A stretch of DNA of 62,328 bases, taken from NCBI RefSeq assembly GCF_002150805.1, contig NZ_MTBA01000005.1, positions 1 to 62,328 of the forward strand, written 5' to 3'. The position numbers were made by a program, and so were the translations under genes. The notes below the pieces were generated by a model. That model searched no databases. It had not been told where the DNA came from and worked only from the letters and a program-made list of their open reading frames with translations. The DNA comes from Oceanospirillum sanctuarii. GTDB taxonomy: Bacteria > Pseudomonadota > Gammaproteobacteria > Pseudomonadales > Halomonadaceae. Below, piece by piece: positions 28,532-38,556 of this stretch (positions are counted from its first letter, which is position 1; each line of letters opens with the position of its first letter).

Positions 28532-29614
28532 TCACAGGCCTCCTGTATGGCGTGGATCGAAGGCATCGCGAACCCCTTCGCCGATAAAGACCAGCAGTGT
28601 CAGCATGCCGGAGAGCACCACAAAGGCGGTAATACCGAGCCAGGGCGCGTGCAGATTGGCTTTGCCCTGGGCGACCAGTTCACCCAGTGATGGTGAGCCC
28701 GGTGGCAGACCAAAACCGAGGAAATCCAGCGCAGTCAGGGTGGTGACACCGCCGGTAAAGATAAAGGGCATAAAGGTCATGGTGGCGACCATGGCGTTGG
28801 GCAGCATGTGTCGCCACATAATCAGCCGGTTAGGCACGCCTAATGCCTTGGCTGCCGTGACATACTCCAGATTCCGGCAGCGCAGAAACTCCGCCCGTAC
28901 CACATCCACCAGTGCCATCCAGCTGAACAACAACATAATGCCCAGTAACCACCAGAAATTGGGCTCAACAATACTAGAGAGAATAATCAGGATAAAAAGG
29001 GTTGGCAGGCCAGACCAGATCTCGATAAAACGCTGGCCAAGCAGGTCGATCTTGCCACCAAAAAAGCCCTGAATTGCACCGACAAACACACCAACAAGCG
29101 TACTGCCAATGGTCAGCGCTATGGCAAACAGCAGAGAGATGCGAAAACCGTAGATCACTCGTGCCAGCACATCACGGCCCTGATCGTCGGTGCCCAGCCA
29201 GTTTTCTGCACTTGGCGGGCTGGGTGCGGGCTGATCCAGCTGATAATTGATGGTGTCGTAACTGAAAGGAATCAGAGGCCACAGCATCCAGCCTTCCGAT
29301 TCGATCAGTTCCTGAATGTAGGGATCGGTATATTCAGCTTCAGTGGTGAAGTCACCGCCAAACCGGGTTTCCGAGTAAACCTCCAGGGTTGGTGTAAACC
29401 ATTCACCCTGATATCGGATCAGCAGAGGTTTGTCGTTAGCGATTACTTCGGCAAACAAGGTCAGTACAAATAGCAGGCTGAAAATAATCAGAGCCCAGTA
29501 ACTGCGACGGTTCTGGCGGAAACTTCTTATCCGGCGCAGAGTAATGGGAGAGGGGATCCAGCCCAGTTTCTGTGTAAGGTTTTTCTTCTGCATTGTGGAT
29601 GATGTCTCGTTCAT
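28532..29614 (-). CDS. yejE: Peptide ABC transporter permease (YejE-like)
   Basis: About 360-residue inner-membrane permease of the binding-protein-dependent transport family. One TM helix (about residues 40-60) precedes a periplasmic stretch with NWLGTDDQGRDVLARVIYGFRIS, the usual DppC/YejE signature. Further TM helices follow, and the EAA loop reads EYVTAAKALGVPNRLIMWRHMLPNA. The ATG at 29614 begins one base after the yejB stop, which fits translational coupling. Confidence 0.93.
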   Translation of the reverse strand: MNETSSTMQKKNLTQKLGWIPSPITLRRIRSFRQNRRSYWALIIFSLLFVLTLFAEVIANDKPLLIRYQGEWFTPTLEVYSETRFGGDFTTEAEYTDPYIQELIESEGWMLWPLIPFSYDTINYQLDQPAPSPPSAENWLGTDDQGRDVLARVIYGFRISLLFAIALTIGSTLVGVFVGAIQGFFGGKIDLLGQRFIEIWSGLPTLFILIILSSIVEPNFWWLLGIMLLFSWMALVDVVRAEFLRCRNLEYVTAAKALGVPNRLIMWRHMLPNAMVATMTFMPFIFTGGVTTLTALDFLGFGLPPGSPSLGELVAQGKANLHAPWLGITAFVVLSGMLTLLVFIGEGVRDAFDPRHTGGL

Positions 29615-29615
29615 A

Positions 29616-30713
29616 TCAGCGATTCTGTCCTTCAAAGCTGATTCTCGGGTCCACCATAATGTAGGTGATGTCGCTGATCAGTTTCAGCAGCAGGCCGATC
29701 AGGGTAAAGATATAGAGAGTGCCAAAAATCACCGGATAATCCCGCTGCATCACAGCTTCAAAACCCAGAAGGCCCAGGCCATCAAGGGAGAAGATCACCT
29801 CAATCAGCAGGGAGCTGGAGAAGAAAATACCGATCAGCGCAGCAGGCATACCGGCAATAATCAGCAGCATGGCATTACGAAAAATATGGCCGTACAGGAC
29901 GCGTTTTTCCGACGCGCCTTTGGCACGGGCGGTCATCACGTATTGCTTGTTGATCTCATCCAGAAAGCTGTTTTTGGTCAGCATGGTTAGGGTGGCAAAG
30001 CTTGAGATCACAGAAGCCAGCACCGGCAGAGTGATATGCCACAAATAGTCGGTAATCTGGCTGTACCAGGGCAGTTGATCAAAGTTTTCTGAGGTCAGTC
30101 CCCGTAGCGGGAACCAGTCGAGATAACTGCCTCCGGCAAAAACAACAATTAACAGAATGGCAAACAGGAAGTTGGGGATGGCATAACCGACAATAATCAC
30201 ACCTGATGACCAGACATCAAAGGGTGAACCATGCTGCACCGCTTTACGGATGCCTAGCGGGATGGAAACTCCGTAGACAATCAGTGTTGTCCAGAGTCCC
30301 AGAGAGATGGAAACCGGCATCTTTTCCAGAATCAGATCCAGTACCGGTTTGTCCCGAAAGAAGCTGTCACCAAAATCAAAGGTCAGATACTGACCAATCA
30401 TTTGGAAAAAACGCTCGTGCGCCGGTTTGTCGAAACCAAATTGCTGCTCGATCTCTTTAATCAGCGCAGGATCAACCCCTTGTGCTCCTCGATAATCAGA
30501 ACCCGAACTGGAACCTGAGTTTTGTGACTGTAGCTCGGTTTGTTCACCGGAGCCGATACGAGTGCTGGACTGACTGTCCATGCCGTCCAACTGGGCCAGA
30601 ACCTGCTCAACAGGGCCGCCGGGAGCAGCCTGAACAATAATAAAGTTGAGTAGCATAATGCCGAACAGAGTCGGAATCATCAGCAGTAAACGGCGGGCGA
30701 TGTAGCTCCACAT
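29616..30713 (-). CDS. yejB: Peptide ABC transporter permease (YejB-like)
   Basis: 365-residue permease of the DppB/OppB type. The N-terminus [20 protein letters not shown] is typical. A YejB-type hydrophilic insertion (about residues 45-75, rich in Ser/Gly/Gln) follows. The EAA loop is [25 protein letters not shown]. It pairs with YejE to form the channel and is 92 bp downstream of yejA. Confidence 0.93.
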   Translation of the reverse strand: MWSYIARRLLLMIPTLFGIMLLNFIIVQAAPGGPVEQVLAQLDGMDSQSSTRIGSGEQTELQSQNSGSSSGSDYRGAQGVDPALIKEIEQQFGFDKPAHERFFQMIGQYLTFDFGDSFFRDKPVLDLILEKMPVSISLGLWTTLIVYGVSIPLGIRKAVQHGSPFDVWSSGVIIVGYAIPNFLFAILLIVVFAGGSYLDWFPLRGLTSENFDQLPWYSQITDYLWHITLPVLASVISSFATLTMLTKNSFLDEINKQYVMTARAKGASEKRVLYGHIFRNAMLLIIAGMPAALIGIFFSSSLLIEVIFSLDGLGLLGFEAVMQRDYPVIFGTLYIFTLIGLLLKLISDITYIMVDPRISFEGQNR

Positions 30714-30805
30714 AGGGAATCCTGATAGTGCAGAAGGTGCTTCAAATTGGCGATGCCCCTGAGTTCTGATTTAAAGTCAGTCCCAGGGTTTAAAGGCTTA
30801 ATGGT

Positions 30806-32650
30806 TTACTTATCCTGATACCACCAGGTATCGGTTGCCAGCTGGTAAGGTGGCGTGTTTTCAGGGTGTTTAATACGATGGTCAAAGGCGACCCGGTACT
30901 GTGTAATTCCCCAATGCGGTACAACGTAGTGTCCCCAGAGCAGTACACGATCCAGAGCACGGGTTGCAGTAACCAGAGCTTGTCTGTTCTCCGCAGTGAT
31001 CACTTTTTCCACCAGTACATCTACCACAGGATTTTTAATGCCAATGATGTTGCCTGAGTTTTCTTTGTCAGCATATTCCGAGTGCCAGAATTCCCGCTGC
31101 TCGTTACCCGGAGAATTCGATTGCCCGATGCTGTAAACGATCATATCGAAGTCGAATCCACGAACCCGATTGATATATTGGGTGGTGTCAACGATACGGA
31201 TATTTAGCGTAATACCGAGGCGCTCCAGATTCTTTTTGTAAGGATGCACAACTCGTTCGAAGGTTGAATCGTAGAGCAGCATCTCGATCTCAACCGGGTT
31301 GCCATTCTGGTCAACTCGTTTGCCATCTTTTACCTTCCATCCGGCCTGACCCAGCAAGCGTGTAGCCTGTCGCAGTTCGTTGCGGATGTTGCCATCGCCT
31401 CGGGTTTTGTTCAGTTTGAATTCTTTGCTGAAAACTTCTTTGGGTAGCTGGTCTTTAAAAGGCTCCAGTAACGCTTTTTCCTCTGCTGAAGGTAGTCCTT
31501 TGGCAGCCAGTTCAGAATTGGAAAAATAGCTTTCTGTGCGGCTGTAGGCACCATAAAACAGGTTCTGATTGGTCCATTCGAAATCAAAGGCCAGATTCAG
31601 AGCCTGACGAACCCGAATGTCCTGAAACTTGTCACGACGCAGGTTGAAGGTGAATGCCTGCATACCGGTTGGATTCTTGTGATCGATGCTTTCCTTAGCG
31701 ATACGGCCTTCTTTCAGTGCGGGAGAATCGTAGGCTGTCGCCCAGAACTTGGAGCTGTTCTCCTGACGGTAATTCAGATCGCCAGCCTTGAAGGCTTCAA
31801 GTGCAACTGTGCTGTCACGGTAATATTCGAAAGCCAGTTTATCGAAGTTATGACGACCTGCATTAATGGGCAGGTCTTTTCCCCAATAATTCTCAACACG
31901 CTGATAGTGAATAGAGCGTCCGCTGTCAACTTTGGCGATTTTATAGGGACCAGAACCCACAGGAGGCGTCAAAGTCGTTTTGCTGAAGTCTTTATCTTGC
32001 CAGTAATGTTTTGGCAGTACCGGAACCTGACCAATAATCAGAGGCAGTTCACGGTTTTTAGTCGATTTGAAATTAAAGCGAACTGTTTGTGAGCCGGTTT
32101 TCACAATTTCAGCAATATCGGCATAGTAAGCACGATAGAAGGGGCGGCCTTTTTCCCGAAGGGTGTTAAAAGTGAAAATAACATCTTCGGGCGTTACCGG
32201 TTTGCCATCATGGAAGCGGGCTTCCTTGCGCAATTCGAACTCAACCCAGCTGTTATCTTCAGCTCGGGTCACCGTTTCTGCCAGCAGTCCGTATTCAGAG
32301 AAGGGTTCATCTGCTGAAGACTCCATCAGTGAATCGTAAATCAGGCCGATACCGGTTGCCGGTACACCTTTAATGATAAAAGGATTCAGGGAGTCAAAAG
32401 TGCCAAGAGCAGCTTGTTTGAGTGTGCCGCCTTTGGGGGCGTCCGGATTGACGTAATCGAAGTGAGAAAAATCGGCGGGGTACTTTAAGTCGCCGTGCAT
32501 CGCCAATCCATGTTGTGGCGTTGCGGCGAGAGCGATGCTGGAGGCGGTCAGAGCAAAACAGGCCAGTGTTGCTTTAGCCAACTGCTGTACTTTGGTTTGA
32601 ACCTTGCTTTGGTGACTTAACCTTGTTGCTTGCTTCAATGTGTTGAGCAT
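30806..32650 (-). CDS. yejA: Peptide-binding protein, SBP family 5 (YejA-like)
   Basis: 614-residue periplasmic binding protein of the oligopeptide type. A long n-region leads to a hydrophobic segment and a cleavage site near SSIALAATPQ (about residue 43). The mature part begins with the YejA pattern AMHGDLKYPADFSHFDYVNPDAPKGG and contains FDSLNPFIIKG. AGGAG lies about 10 nt before the ATG. In E. coli the Yej system imports peptides including microcin C, so peptide uptake is the likely role. It is the first gene of the yejABEF operon. Confidence 0.95.
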   Translation of the reverse strand: MLNTLKQATRLSHQSKVQTKVQQLAKATLACFALTASSIALAATPQHGLAMHGDLKYPADFSHFDYVNPDAPKGGTLKQAALGTFDSLNPFIIKGVPATGIGLIYDSLMESSADEPFSEYGLLAETVTRAEDNSWVEFELRKEARFHDGKPVTPEDVIFTFNTLREKGRPFYRAYYADIAEIVKTGSQTVRFNFKSTKNRELPLIIGQVPVLPKHYWQDKDFSKTTLTPPVGSGPYKIAKVDSGRSIHYQRVENYWGKDLPINAGRHNFDKLAFEYYRDSTVALEAFKAGDLNYRQENSSKFWATAYDSPALKEGRIAKESIDHKNPTGMQAFTFNLRRDKFQDIRVRQALNLAFDFEWTNQNLFYGAYSRTESYFSNSELAAKGLPSAEEKALLEPFKDQLPKEVFSKEFKLNKTRGDGNIRNELRQATRLLGQAGWKVKDGKRVDQNGNPVEIEMLLYDSTFERVVHPYKKNLERLGITLNIRIVDTTQYINRVRGFDFDMIVYSIGQSNSPGNEQREFWHSEYADKENSGNIIGIKNPVVDVLVEKVITAENRQALVTATRALDRVLLWGHYVVPHWGITQYRVAFDHRIKHPENTPPYQLATDTWWYQDK

Positions 32651-32740
32651 AGTCGTGGGCTCCTGCCGATTTTCTTATATTCTTCAATAGGCTACGAAGA
32701 TTTTAGTCTAGCTAAGAGAATACGGATCTCTGAATGATAG

Positions 32741-32777
32741 GCAACAAAAAAGGGTGCGTTGCACCCTTTTTTGTTGC
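32741..32777. terminator. Terminator between mltD and yejA
   Basis: A 17-bp perfect stem that contains its own A and T tracts (GCAACAAAAAAGGGTGC and its complement) around a 3-nt loop. On the minus strand it ends mltD before the yej operon. Confidence 0.93.
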
Positions 32778-32828
32778 GTCTTTTGTCCTGTGCGACAGAT
32801 AAGACTGAAATATATGCTTCTGGTTCAA

Positions 32829-34508
32829 TTAGTGGCTGCGGGTTACATCCACGTAAAGAGTCAGGCTCTGACCCGGTTGCAGATATTTACGCTTATCAAT
32901 CTTATTCCAGCTGACAATCTGTTTTACGCTGACATTAAACTTGCCCGCGATTCGAGCCAGAGAGTCGCCCTGACGTACTTTGTAACCGACCCGACGAATG
33001 ATCTTACGGTTTTTCGCATTGTTGCTGACAGCGCGGTCCGCTTTGGACCAGATCACCAGCTTTTTACCCGGCATTAGCGGATCAGTTGGCGCCATGCCGT
33101 TCCAGCGAGCCAGCTCACGCACACCAACTTTGTGCTTACGGGAAAGCCCCCAGAAGCTGTCGCCGGGTTGAACATAATATTCAATCTTGTTGCCACCTGT
33201 GTTGCTGCGGTCATAGCTCTGTTTGCGTTTCAAACGTTGGCTGGAGCTAAGGGCGTAGTGGCTGGCGCTGGCTTTCGGAATCGGAATCAAAAGCTTACTG
33301 CCAGCACGGATCGAGTTGCCGCGCATCTGATTGGCATCGCGAATCAGCTCAGGGGTGGTTCGGAAACGCTTGGCGATGCTGATCAGGCTGTCACCGGACT
33401 CAACTTTATAGCGCTGCCATGCAATACGGTTTTTAGGCGGAACCTTCTGCAGGTTTTCACGGAAAATTTCTGCATTCTCAATTGGAACCAGCAGGCGGTG
33501 CGGGCCGTTAGGCGATGTTGCCCATTGGCTGTAGCCGGGGTTCAGCAGGTACAGCTCATTGATTGTGATATCCGCCATCTTGGCTGCCTGAGCCAGATCA
33601 ATCTGGGCTTCGGTATCCACCGCTGCAAAATAGGCTTCATTCGGGATATGGCGTAACTTGATGCCATATTCATCCGCATGCTTAACCAGTTTGGCCAGAG
33701 CGATCAGCTTAGGGACATAAGCTTTGGTTTCATCCGGTAGTTTAAGAGCCCAGTAACTGGTGGATTTGCCCGCTTCACGGTTTTTTCGGATCGCACGGTT
33801 AACGGTGCCACCACCGGAGTTGTAAGCTGCCAGTGCGTGCATCCAGTCACCATCAAAACGACGGGCCAGACGATCCAGATAGGTCAGCGCCGCGTCGGTA
33901 GAGTCCAGTACATCGCGGCGACCGTCATACCACCAGTCGTTTTCGATGCCGAAATATCGGGCTGTAGACGGGATAAACTGCCACATTCCGGATGCGCGGC
34001 CGTGGGAATACGCAAAAGGATCGTAAGCACTCTCTACGATTGGTAGCAGTGCCAGTTCGCCCGGAAGGTTGCGTGCTTCCACTTCTTCAACCACATGGAA
34101 CATGTAGCGTTCTGCTCGGGTGAATACGCGCTCGAGGTAGCGAGGGTGGCGTTTGTACCAGTTCAGCTGGGCTTCAATGCGAGGATTGTTGATCTCAAGG
34201 TCCAGCTTGAAGCTCTGCAACAGGCGATCCCACAGGTTGAACTGTGGTAGAGTCGGCGATTCCCATGAGCGCCACTCGGTGCCGGGGTTTTCAAAACTTG
34301 GGTTTGAAAGCCCCAGATCCTGAATGGTTTGTTCGCTCTGAGCACGATAAGCGTTCAGAGAGATAAAGTGTTCATCTGCCGGGGCAACCGCGGAGTTGGC
34401 AACCGGCTCTTCCTGATTAGGTTTTGTGGTGATACAGCCGCTTAATGCCAATGACAAGGTGAAGGGTAAGAGGCAAAAACCGGCTTTTTTGATTTTGTTA
34501 ACCATCAT
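32829..34508 (-). CDS. mltD: Membrane-bound lytic murein transglycosylase D with LysM domains
   Basis: 559-residue outer-membrane lipoprotein that cleaves peptidoglycan glycan strands with 1,6-anhydro product formation. A lipobox LSGC puts the lipidated Cys at residue 25. The GH23 catalytic domain follows (about 110-270), with the catalytic Glu in LPIVESAYDP and SGMWQFIPSTARYFG downstream. Three LysM peptidoglycan-binding modules lie near residues 365-410, 435-480 and 512-556 (YKVESGDSLISIAKRF, YYVQPGDSFWGLSRK, YKVRQGDSLARIAGKF). The ATG at 34508 or 34505 can start it. It is 29 bp downstream of gloB on the same strand, as in E. coli. Confidence 0.97.
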   Translation of the reverse strand: MMVNKIKKAGFCLLPFTLSLALSGCITTKPNQEEPVANSAVAPADEHFISLNAYRAQSEQTIQDLGLSNPSFENPGTEWRSWESPTLPQFNLWDRLLQSFKLDLEINNPRIEAQLNWYKRHPRYLERVFTRAERYMFHVVEEVEARNLPGELALLPIVESAYDPFAYSHGRASGMWQFIPSTARYFGIENDWWYDGRRDVLDSTDAALTYLDRLARRFDGDWMHALAAYNSGGGTVNRAIRKNREAGKSTSYWALKLPDETKAYVPKLIALAKLVKHADEYGIKLRHIPNEAYFAAVDTEAQIDLAQAAKMADITINELYLLNPGYSQWATSPNGPHRLLVPIENAEIFRENLQKVPPKNRIAWQRYKVESGDSLISIAKRFRTTPELIRDANQMRGNSIRAGSKLLIPIPKASASHYALSSSQRLKRKQSYDRSNTGGNKIEYYVQPGDSFWGLSRKHKVGVRELARWNGMAPTDPLMPGKKLVIWSKADRAVSNNAKNRKIIRRVGYKVRQGDSLARIAGKFNVSVKQIVSWNKIDKRKYLQPGQSLTLYVDVTRSH

Positions 34509-34537
34509 AAATTAGAAATAACTGAGTACAGTCCTGA

Positions 34538-35299
34538 TTAAAAATTGTCTTTCCACTGACGAATCGCGGCAAAAACTTCAACAGGATCAACAACTAACGT
34601 GCCCGATTGCTCCGTTGCGGCAGCGATAACCGGGGGCTGGTGACTTCTGAGGAACGGATTATGACATTTTTCAGCGCCAATTGTCGTGGGTAAAGTCGGT
34701 AAATTCCTGTTACGAATCTGATCTGTTTTATGAACAGCGTTAAGCACGTAAGGGCTGTCAGGCTCTACCGCGGAAGCAAATTTCAGGTTGGACTGAGTGT
34801 ACTCATGGGTCGGGAAAACCTTGGTGTCATCCGGTAGTGCGGCAAGCTTTTGCAGAGAGGAATACATCTGCTCTGGTGTGCCTTCAAAAATCCGTCCGCA
34901 GCCAGCATAGAATAGAGTGTCGCCACAAAACAGAGTTTGCTCGGATTCAGAATAGAAACCGATATGATCCAGTGTGTGTCCCGGAATGGACAGTGTGGAG
35001 AACTCCACATCCAGAACATTTATCGAGTCACCCTGAGTTAATACGTTGTCCGTACAGTCTTTTACATCCGCACCGTAAGCCTCAACCGAATAGTTTTCTT
35101 TCAGTTGCTTGACGCCACCCGTATGGTCTTTGTGATGATGAGTGATCAGAATGCCCTTAAGAGACAGCTTTTCCTGAGAGAGGTATTCGATGACAGGTGT
35201 TGCATCCCCGGGGTCGACAACCCAGGCATTGTTGTCGCTGTTAGTGATAATCCAGATATAGTTATCATTGAATGCAGGAATCGGTTTAATCTCTAACAT
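34538..35299 (-). CDS. gloB: Hydroxyacylglutathione hydrolase (glyoxalase II)
   Basis: 253-residue metallo-beta-lactamase-fold enzyme (E. coli GloB is 251). It hydrolyses S-lactoylglutathione to D-lactate and glutathione in methylglyoxal detoxification. The metal site THHHKDHTGG is intact, and the later ligands are in PGHTLDHIG, FCGDTLF and FPTHEYT. The family C-terminal R(N)RN..P segment is present. I chose the ATG at 35299 (MLEIKPIPAFNDNYIW), the usual N-terminus; an upstream start adds 13 residues with no support. It is divergent from a methyltransferase gene. Confidence 0.97.
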   Translation of the reverse strand: MLEIKPIPAFNDNYIWIITNSDNNAWVVDPGDATPVIEYLSQEKLSLKGILITHHHKDHTGGVKQLKENYSVEAYGADVKDCTDNVLTQGDSINVLDVEFSTLSIPGHTLDHIGFYSESEQTLFCGDTLFYAGCGRIFEGTPEQMYSSLQKLAALPDDTKVFPTHEYTQSNLKFASAVEPDSPYVLNAVHKTDQIRNRNLPTLPTTIGAEKCHNPFLRSHQPPVIAAATEQSGTLVVDPVEVFAAIRQWKDNF

Positions 35300-35547
35300 A
35301 TTGAACTCTCTGGCTAGGGCTGTGATCTTAATTAACAACGACAGTGATTGATCGTGTTAACTGTTTGTTTTTCATCATAATGACTCAGGCGCACATGGTC
35401 TTTCAATAGCGAAAGAGTAGTTGGTTCCGTTATGCTGAAAAGTCCATGAAGCTAACCGGCGGGTTCAGACCGTGCCTTTACTCATTCATCGGGCGGGTTG
35501 TCTTCGGACGGTGCGATAAAACAGAATTCCCATAAGGTGTAATCCGC

Positions 35548-36354
35548 GTGAAATTTATCGGTTTAAGAAAAGATAAGCGAACATTGGCGGCATTCTCCGA
35601 AGCGCTTGAATTATGGTGGCGGCAGCCTTTAGGGCGGGAGCTTTTTGAGGCTGAGTCTGCGCGTCTTGAGCCTTTTCTGGCGAAAACCTTTGGTTATCAC
35701 TTTCTGAATCTGGGTGTTTCTCCTCACGTTAGTCTAGAGCACTTGTCACCGATTAAGCATCCGATGGTATGGAGTCCTGCGTTGGTAACGGATGCCGGTG
35801 ATTCGGTGCTGGTTTCTAAGGCCGATGCTCTGCCTCTTCCTGATGACAGTATCGATGTCGTGTTGCTTCACCATCTTTTGGATTTTGTTGAAAATCCGCA
35901 CATGGTTCTGCGTGAAGCTGCCCGGGTTACTCAGCATAAGGGACATCTTATTATTGTTGGATTCAATCCCATCAGCAGCTGGAATGCGTGCCGCTTAGTT
36001 CGGTCTCGTAAGAAAGTCCCCTGGGGCGGGCGTTTTATTGGTCTGGGACGTTTGAATGACTGGCTGACGCTGTTGGATTACCGGATTGAGGATGTCGAGA
36101 CAGTAATGCTGCGTCCGGCGATCAATAATCGTCGTTGGCTGGAACGAAGCCGTTGGCTGGATTCTGTCGGGGTTCTGAATCGTTTTGGGGCTGCTTATAT
36201 TGTCTGGGCGAAGAAAGAGGTTGGCTGTGCAACACCGATCCGAAAACGCTGGCAACAGAATCAGTTTATTCCCGGTGTTGTGACATCGGCATCTAATAAA
36301 GGCATGAGTCGACCGAAGGTTGCACGCCGGTCAATGCAAAAACGCCGCCCCTAG
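35548..36354 (+). CDS. SAM-dependent methyltransferase (YafS-like)
   Basis: 268-residue class I methyltransferase. The Asp-rich SAM-pocket segment SKADALPLPDDSIDVVLLHHLLDFVENPHMVLREAARV is the Methyltransf_11 core; a clear glycine-rich motif I is replaced by LGVSPHVSLEH. The start is GTG with AAGGTG about 9 nt upstream. The C-terminal 35 residues are very basic, which is unusual. It lies between gloB and rnhA as yafS does in E. coli. The substrate is unknown. Confidence 0.85.
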   Translation: MKFIGLRKDKRTLAAFSEALELWWRQPLGRELFEAESARLEPFLAKTFGYHFLNLGVSPHVSLEHLSPIKHPMVWSPALVTDAGDSVLVSKADALPLPDDSIDVVLLHHLLDFVENPHMVLREAARVTQHKGHLIIVGFNPISSWNACRLVRSRKKVPWGGRFIGLGRLNDWLTLLDYRIEDVETVMLRPAINNRRWLERSRWLDSVGVLNRFGAAYIVWAKKEVGCATPIRKRWQQNQFIPGVVTSASNKGMSRPKVARRSMQKRRP

Positions 36355-36501
36355 TTTGGCTGAACTCTTGCGTAGCAACTCGCTATTTTTATCCGCTAAG
36401 TCATTTTATTTGTTAATATTTCCCTTTTTCTAAGAGCCGGATTAAGTTCAATCAAGGATGTGTAGGCCTTGGTGAGGATTAAGGCGTAAACAGGTGTTGT
36501 T

Positions 36502-36945
36502 TTGAGTAAGCTCGTTCGAATTTTTACCGACGGTGGCTGTAAAGGAAATCCCGGCCCGGGTGGCTGGGGCGCTATTCTCTATTACGGCGATGCAAAAAAA
36601 GAGATTAAAGGCTCGGAGCCTGAGACCACCAATAATCGTATGGAGTTGATGGCGGCGATTCAGGCACTTGAGTTACTGAAAAGACCTTGCGAGATTGAGT
36701 TAACAACAGACTCTCAATACCTGCGTCAGGGTATTACCCAGTGGATCCATAACTGGAAGAAACGGGGCTGGAAAACAGCAGATAAGAAACCGGTAAAGAA
36801 TCAGGATCTGTGGCAGCGACTTGATGAAGCAGTTGCCCAGCACCAGGTTAAGTGGTCATGGGTTAAAGGGCATGCGGGTCATCCTGATAATGAACGGGCC
36901 GACGAACTTGCCAACGAAGCGATCGCTGAACTGTTGGCGAAGTAA
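36502..36945 (+). CDS. rnhA: Ribonuclease HI
   Basis: 147-residue RNase H that removes RNA from RNA-DNA hybrids. The active-site acidic residues are visible in [16 protein letters not shown] (Asp), [14 protein letters not shown] (Glu), [10 protein letters not shown] (Asp) and [15 protein letters not shown] (His, Asp). The start is TTG at 36502; no alternative ATG precedes the conserved core. It is followed 77 bp later by dnaQ in the same direction, unlike the divergent arrangement of E. coli. Confidence 0.97.
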   Translation: MSKLVRIFTDGGCKGNPGPGGWGAILYYGDAKKEIKGSEPETTNNRMELMAAIQALELLKRPCEIELTTDSQYLRQGITQWIHNWKKRGWKTADKKPVKNQDLWQRLDEAVAQHQVKWSWVKGHAGHPDNERADELANEAIAELLAK

Positions 36946-37022
36946 CCTTTTATTTGAACAGAGGCACACTCATCTGAGATGTTGCCTGCTTTACAGTACA
37001 AGAGTTTTTGAGAACAGAGCCC

Positions 37023-37730
37023 ATGAGACAAGTTGTACTTGATACCGAAACCACAGGCCTTGAAGCGTCCCAGGGACACCGCATTATTGAAATCGGTTGT
37101 GTTGAACTGATTAACCGTAAATTTACTGGCCGTACCTACCATCAGTACATCCATCCTCAGCGTGAAATCGATGCAGAAGCGCAGGAAGTTCACGGCATCT
37201 CTCTTGAGTTTTTGAGCGATAAACCTGTCTTTGCTCAGGTGGCTCAGGAATTTTTTGATTTTATTCGTGGCAGTCAGTTGGTCATTCATAACGCTCCCTT
37301 CGATGTGGGCTTTATGGACCATGAGTTCAAATGGCTTGATGAAGCCACCGGGTCAAACTTTGGCAAGACAGAAGATCATTGCCAGATTCTTGATACCCTG
37401 GTGATGTCCCGTCAGATGCATCCTGGTTCTCGTCACTCGCTGGATGCTCTCTGTAAAAAGTACGATATCGACAACTCCCATCGTGAGCTGCATGGGGCTT
37501 TGCTGGATGCCGAGATTCTGGCAGATGTTTATCTGCGGATGACCGGCGGTCAGACAGATCTGAAGCTGGTTGCTGAAAGTGAAGAGGGGGGGAATGATCA
37601 TTCTGATGTGACAGCGATCCATCGTTTGTCTGCTGATCGTCGACCTTTACCTGTTCTGATAGCTTCGGAAAATGAATTAGTAGCACATCAGGAAAAAATT
37701 ACTAAGATTGAAGGCCTTTGGAATCGTTAA
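37023..37730 (+). CDS. dnaQ: DNA polymerase III epsilon subunit (3'-5' proofreading exonuclease)
   Basis: 235-residue proofreading subunit (E. coli DnaQ is 243) of the replicative polymerase. Exo I is LDTETTGLE, Exo II is VIHNAPFDVGFMDHE and Exo III-epsilon is HGALLDAEILADVYL, so the DEDDh catalytic set is complete. The C-terminal tail that binds the alpha subunit follows from about residue 190. I chose the ATG at 37023 (MRQVVLDTETTG); an in-frame TTG five codons upstream is possible. Confidence 0.96.
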   Translation: MRQVVLDTETTGLEASQGHRIIEIGCVELINRKFTGRTYHQYIHPQREIDAEAQEVHGISLEFLSDKPVFAQVAQEFFDFIRGSQLVIHNAPFDVGFMDHEFKWLDEATGSNFGKTEDHCQILDTLVMSRQMHPGSRHSLDALCKKYDIDNSHRELHGALLDAEILADVYLRMTGGQTDLKLVAESEEGGNDHSDVTAIHRLSADRRPLPVLIASENELVAHQEKITKIEGLWNR

Positions 37731-37770
37731 GATTTGAGTTGCTTATACGTTTATTGTAGGAAAGGGATAT

Positions 37771-38556
37771 ATGGGTAAACTCTCGGAGTTTTTTCCAGGG
37801 AAGTGGGTGAAACGAATTCTGCCTTTGGCATTTGTAATGGGGCTTCTGGCTAACTTTCCCGCTTCAGTCGTTTGGAATTATATAGAACCTGAGCTTCAGT
37901 TGCCTCATCAGGTTTCTGTTGAAGCAGTCAGTGGTTCTGTCTGGCGTGGAGAAACAGTTTTTTCTGTTCTCAATCAAGGGCAAAGGTTGCAATTGAAAGG
38001 GAAGTGGAGGCTAGGCTTCTCTTCATTTTTGGACTCTGGGGAGTTGCTCTCCTTTACCCTGATCCATCCCGGGACAGAGTTGAAATTTTCGGCCTCGCCA
38101 AGTCTGAGCTTTACTTCTGTTACTGGCCAGCTATCGGGTTATCTTCATCCCTTGCTGATCAATCCGTTTTTAAAACAGAATAAGGCATGGATATCCGGTA
38201 ATGCTTCAATCAATAATTTGTCATTCCGTGTTACCAATGGCCGTCCGGATTTTGTGCGGGGTGCCGTTATTTGGCAAGGCGGGGATACTTATTTCATTCC
38301 ACCCGGAGGTAAATTGCCTCAGCTTATTCAGTATCCTCAACTGGCTATTAAAGTATCTACAGAAACAGATGGAACTGTTAAGGCTAAAGTGACCACTTTG
38401 AATGAAGATGCTCCTTTGATAGAGGCTAATCTCAAGAAAGATGGTTGGTTGTCTGCTCAGGTTTTTGGGCGTCTTAAACAAGCTGTCCCGGATCTTCCTG
38501 TGCCAAGAAAGCCAGTCGATCAGGCTCTGGTTAAGTACAAGGAGAAGGTGTTCTGA
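37771..38556 (+). CDS. gspN: Type II secretion system protein N
   Basis: 261-residue GspN: a single N-terminal TM anchor (about residues 15-36), then a beta-rich periplasmic domain with VSVEAVSGSVWRGE, the usual GspN opening. GspN is an accessory T2SS component of uncertain function. AGGAAAGG lies just upstream of the ATG. It begins the gsp operon here, whereas in most operons gspN, if present, comes last. The stop overlaps the gspC start by one base. Confidence 0.88.
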   Translation: MGKLSEFFPGKWVKRILPLAFVMGLLANFPASVVWNYIEPELQLPHQVSVEAVSGSVWRGETVFSVLNQGQRLQLKGKWRLGFSSFLDSGELLSFTLIHPGTELKFSASPSLSFTSVTGQLSGYLHPLLINPFLKQNKAWISGNASINNLSFRVTNGRPDFVRGAVIWQGGDTYFIPPGGKLPQLIQYPQLAIKVSTETDGTVKAKVTTLNEDAPLIEANLKKDGWLSAQVFGRLKQAVPDLPVPRKPVDQALVKYKEKVF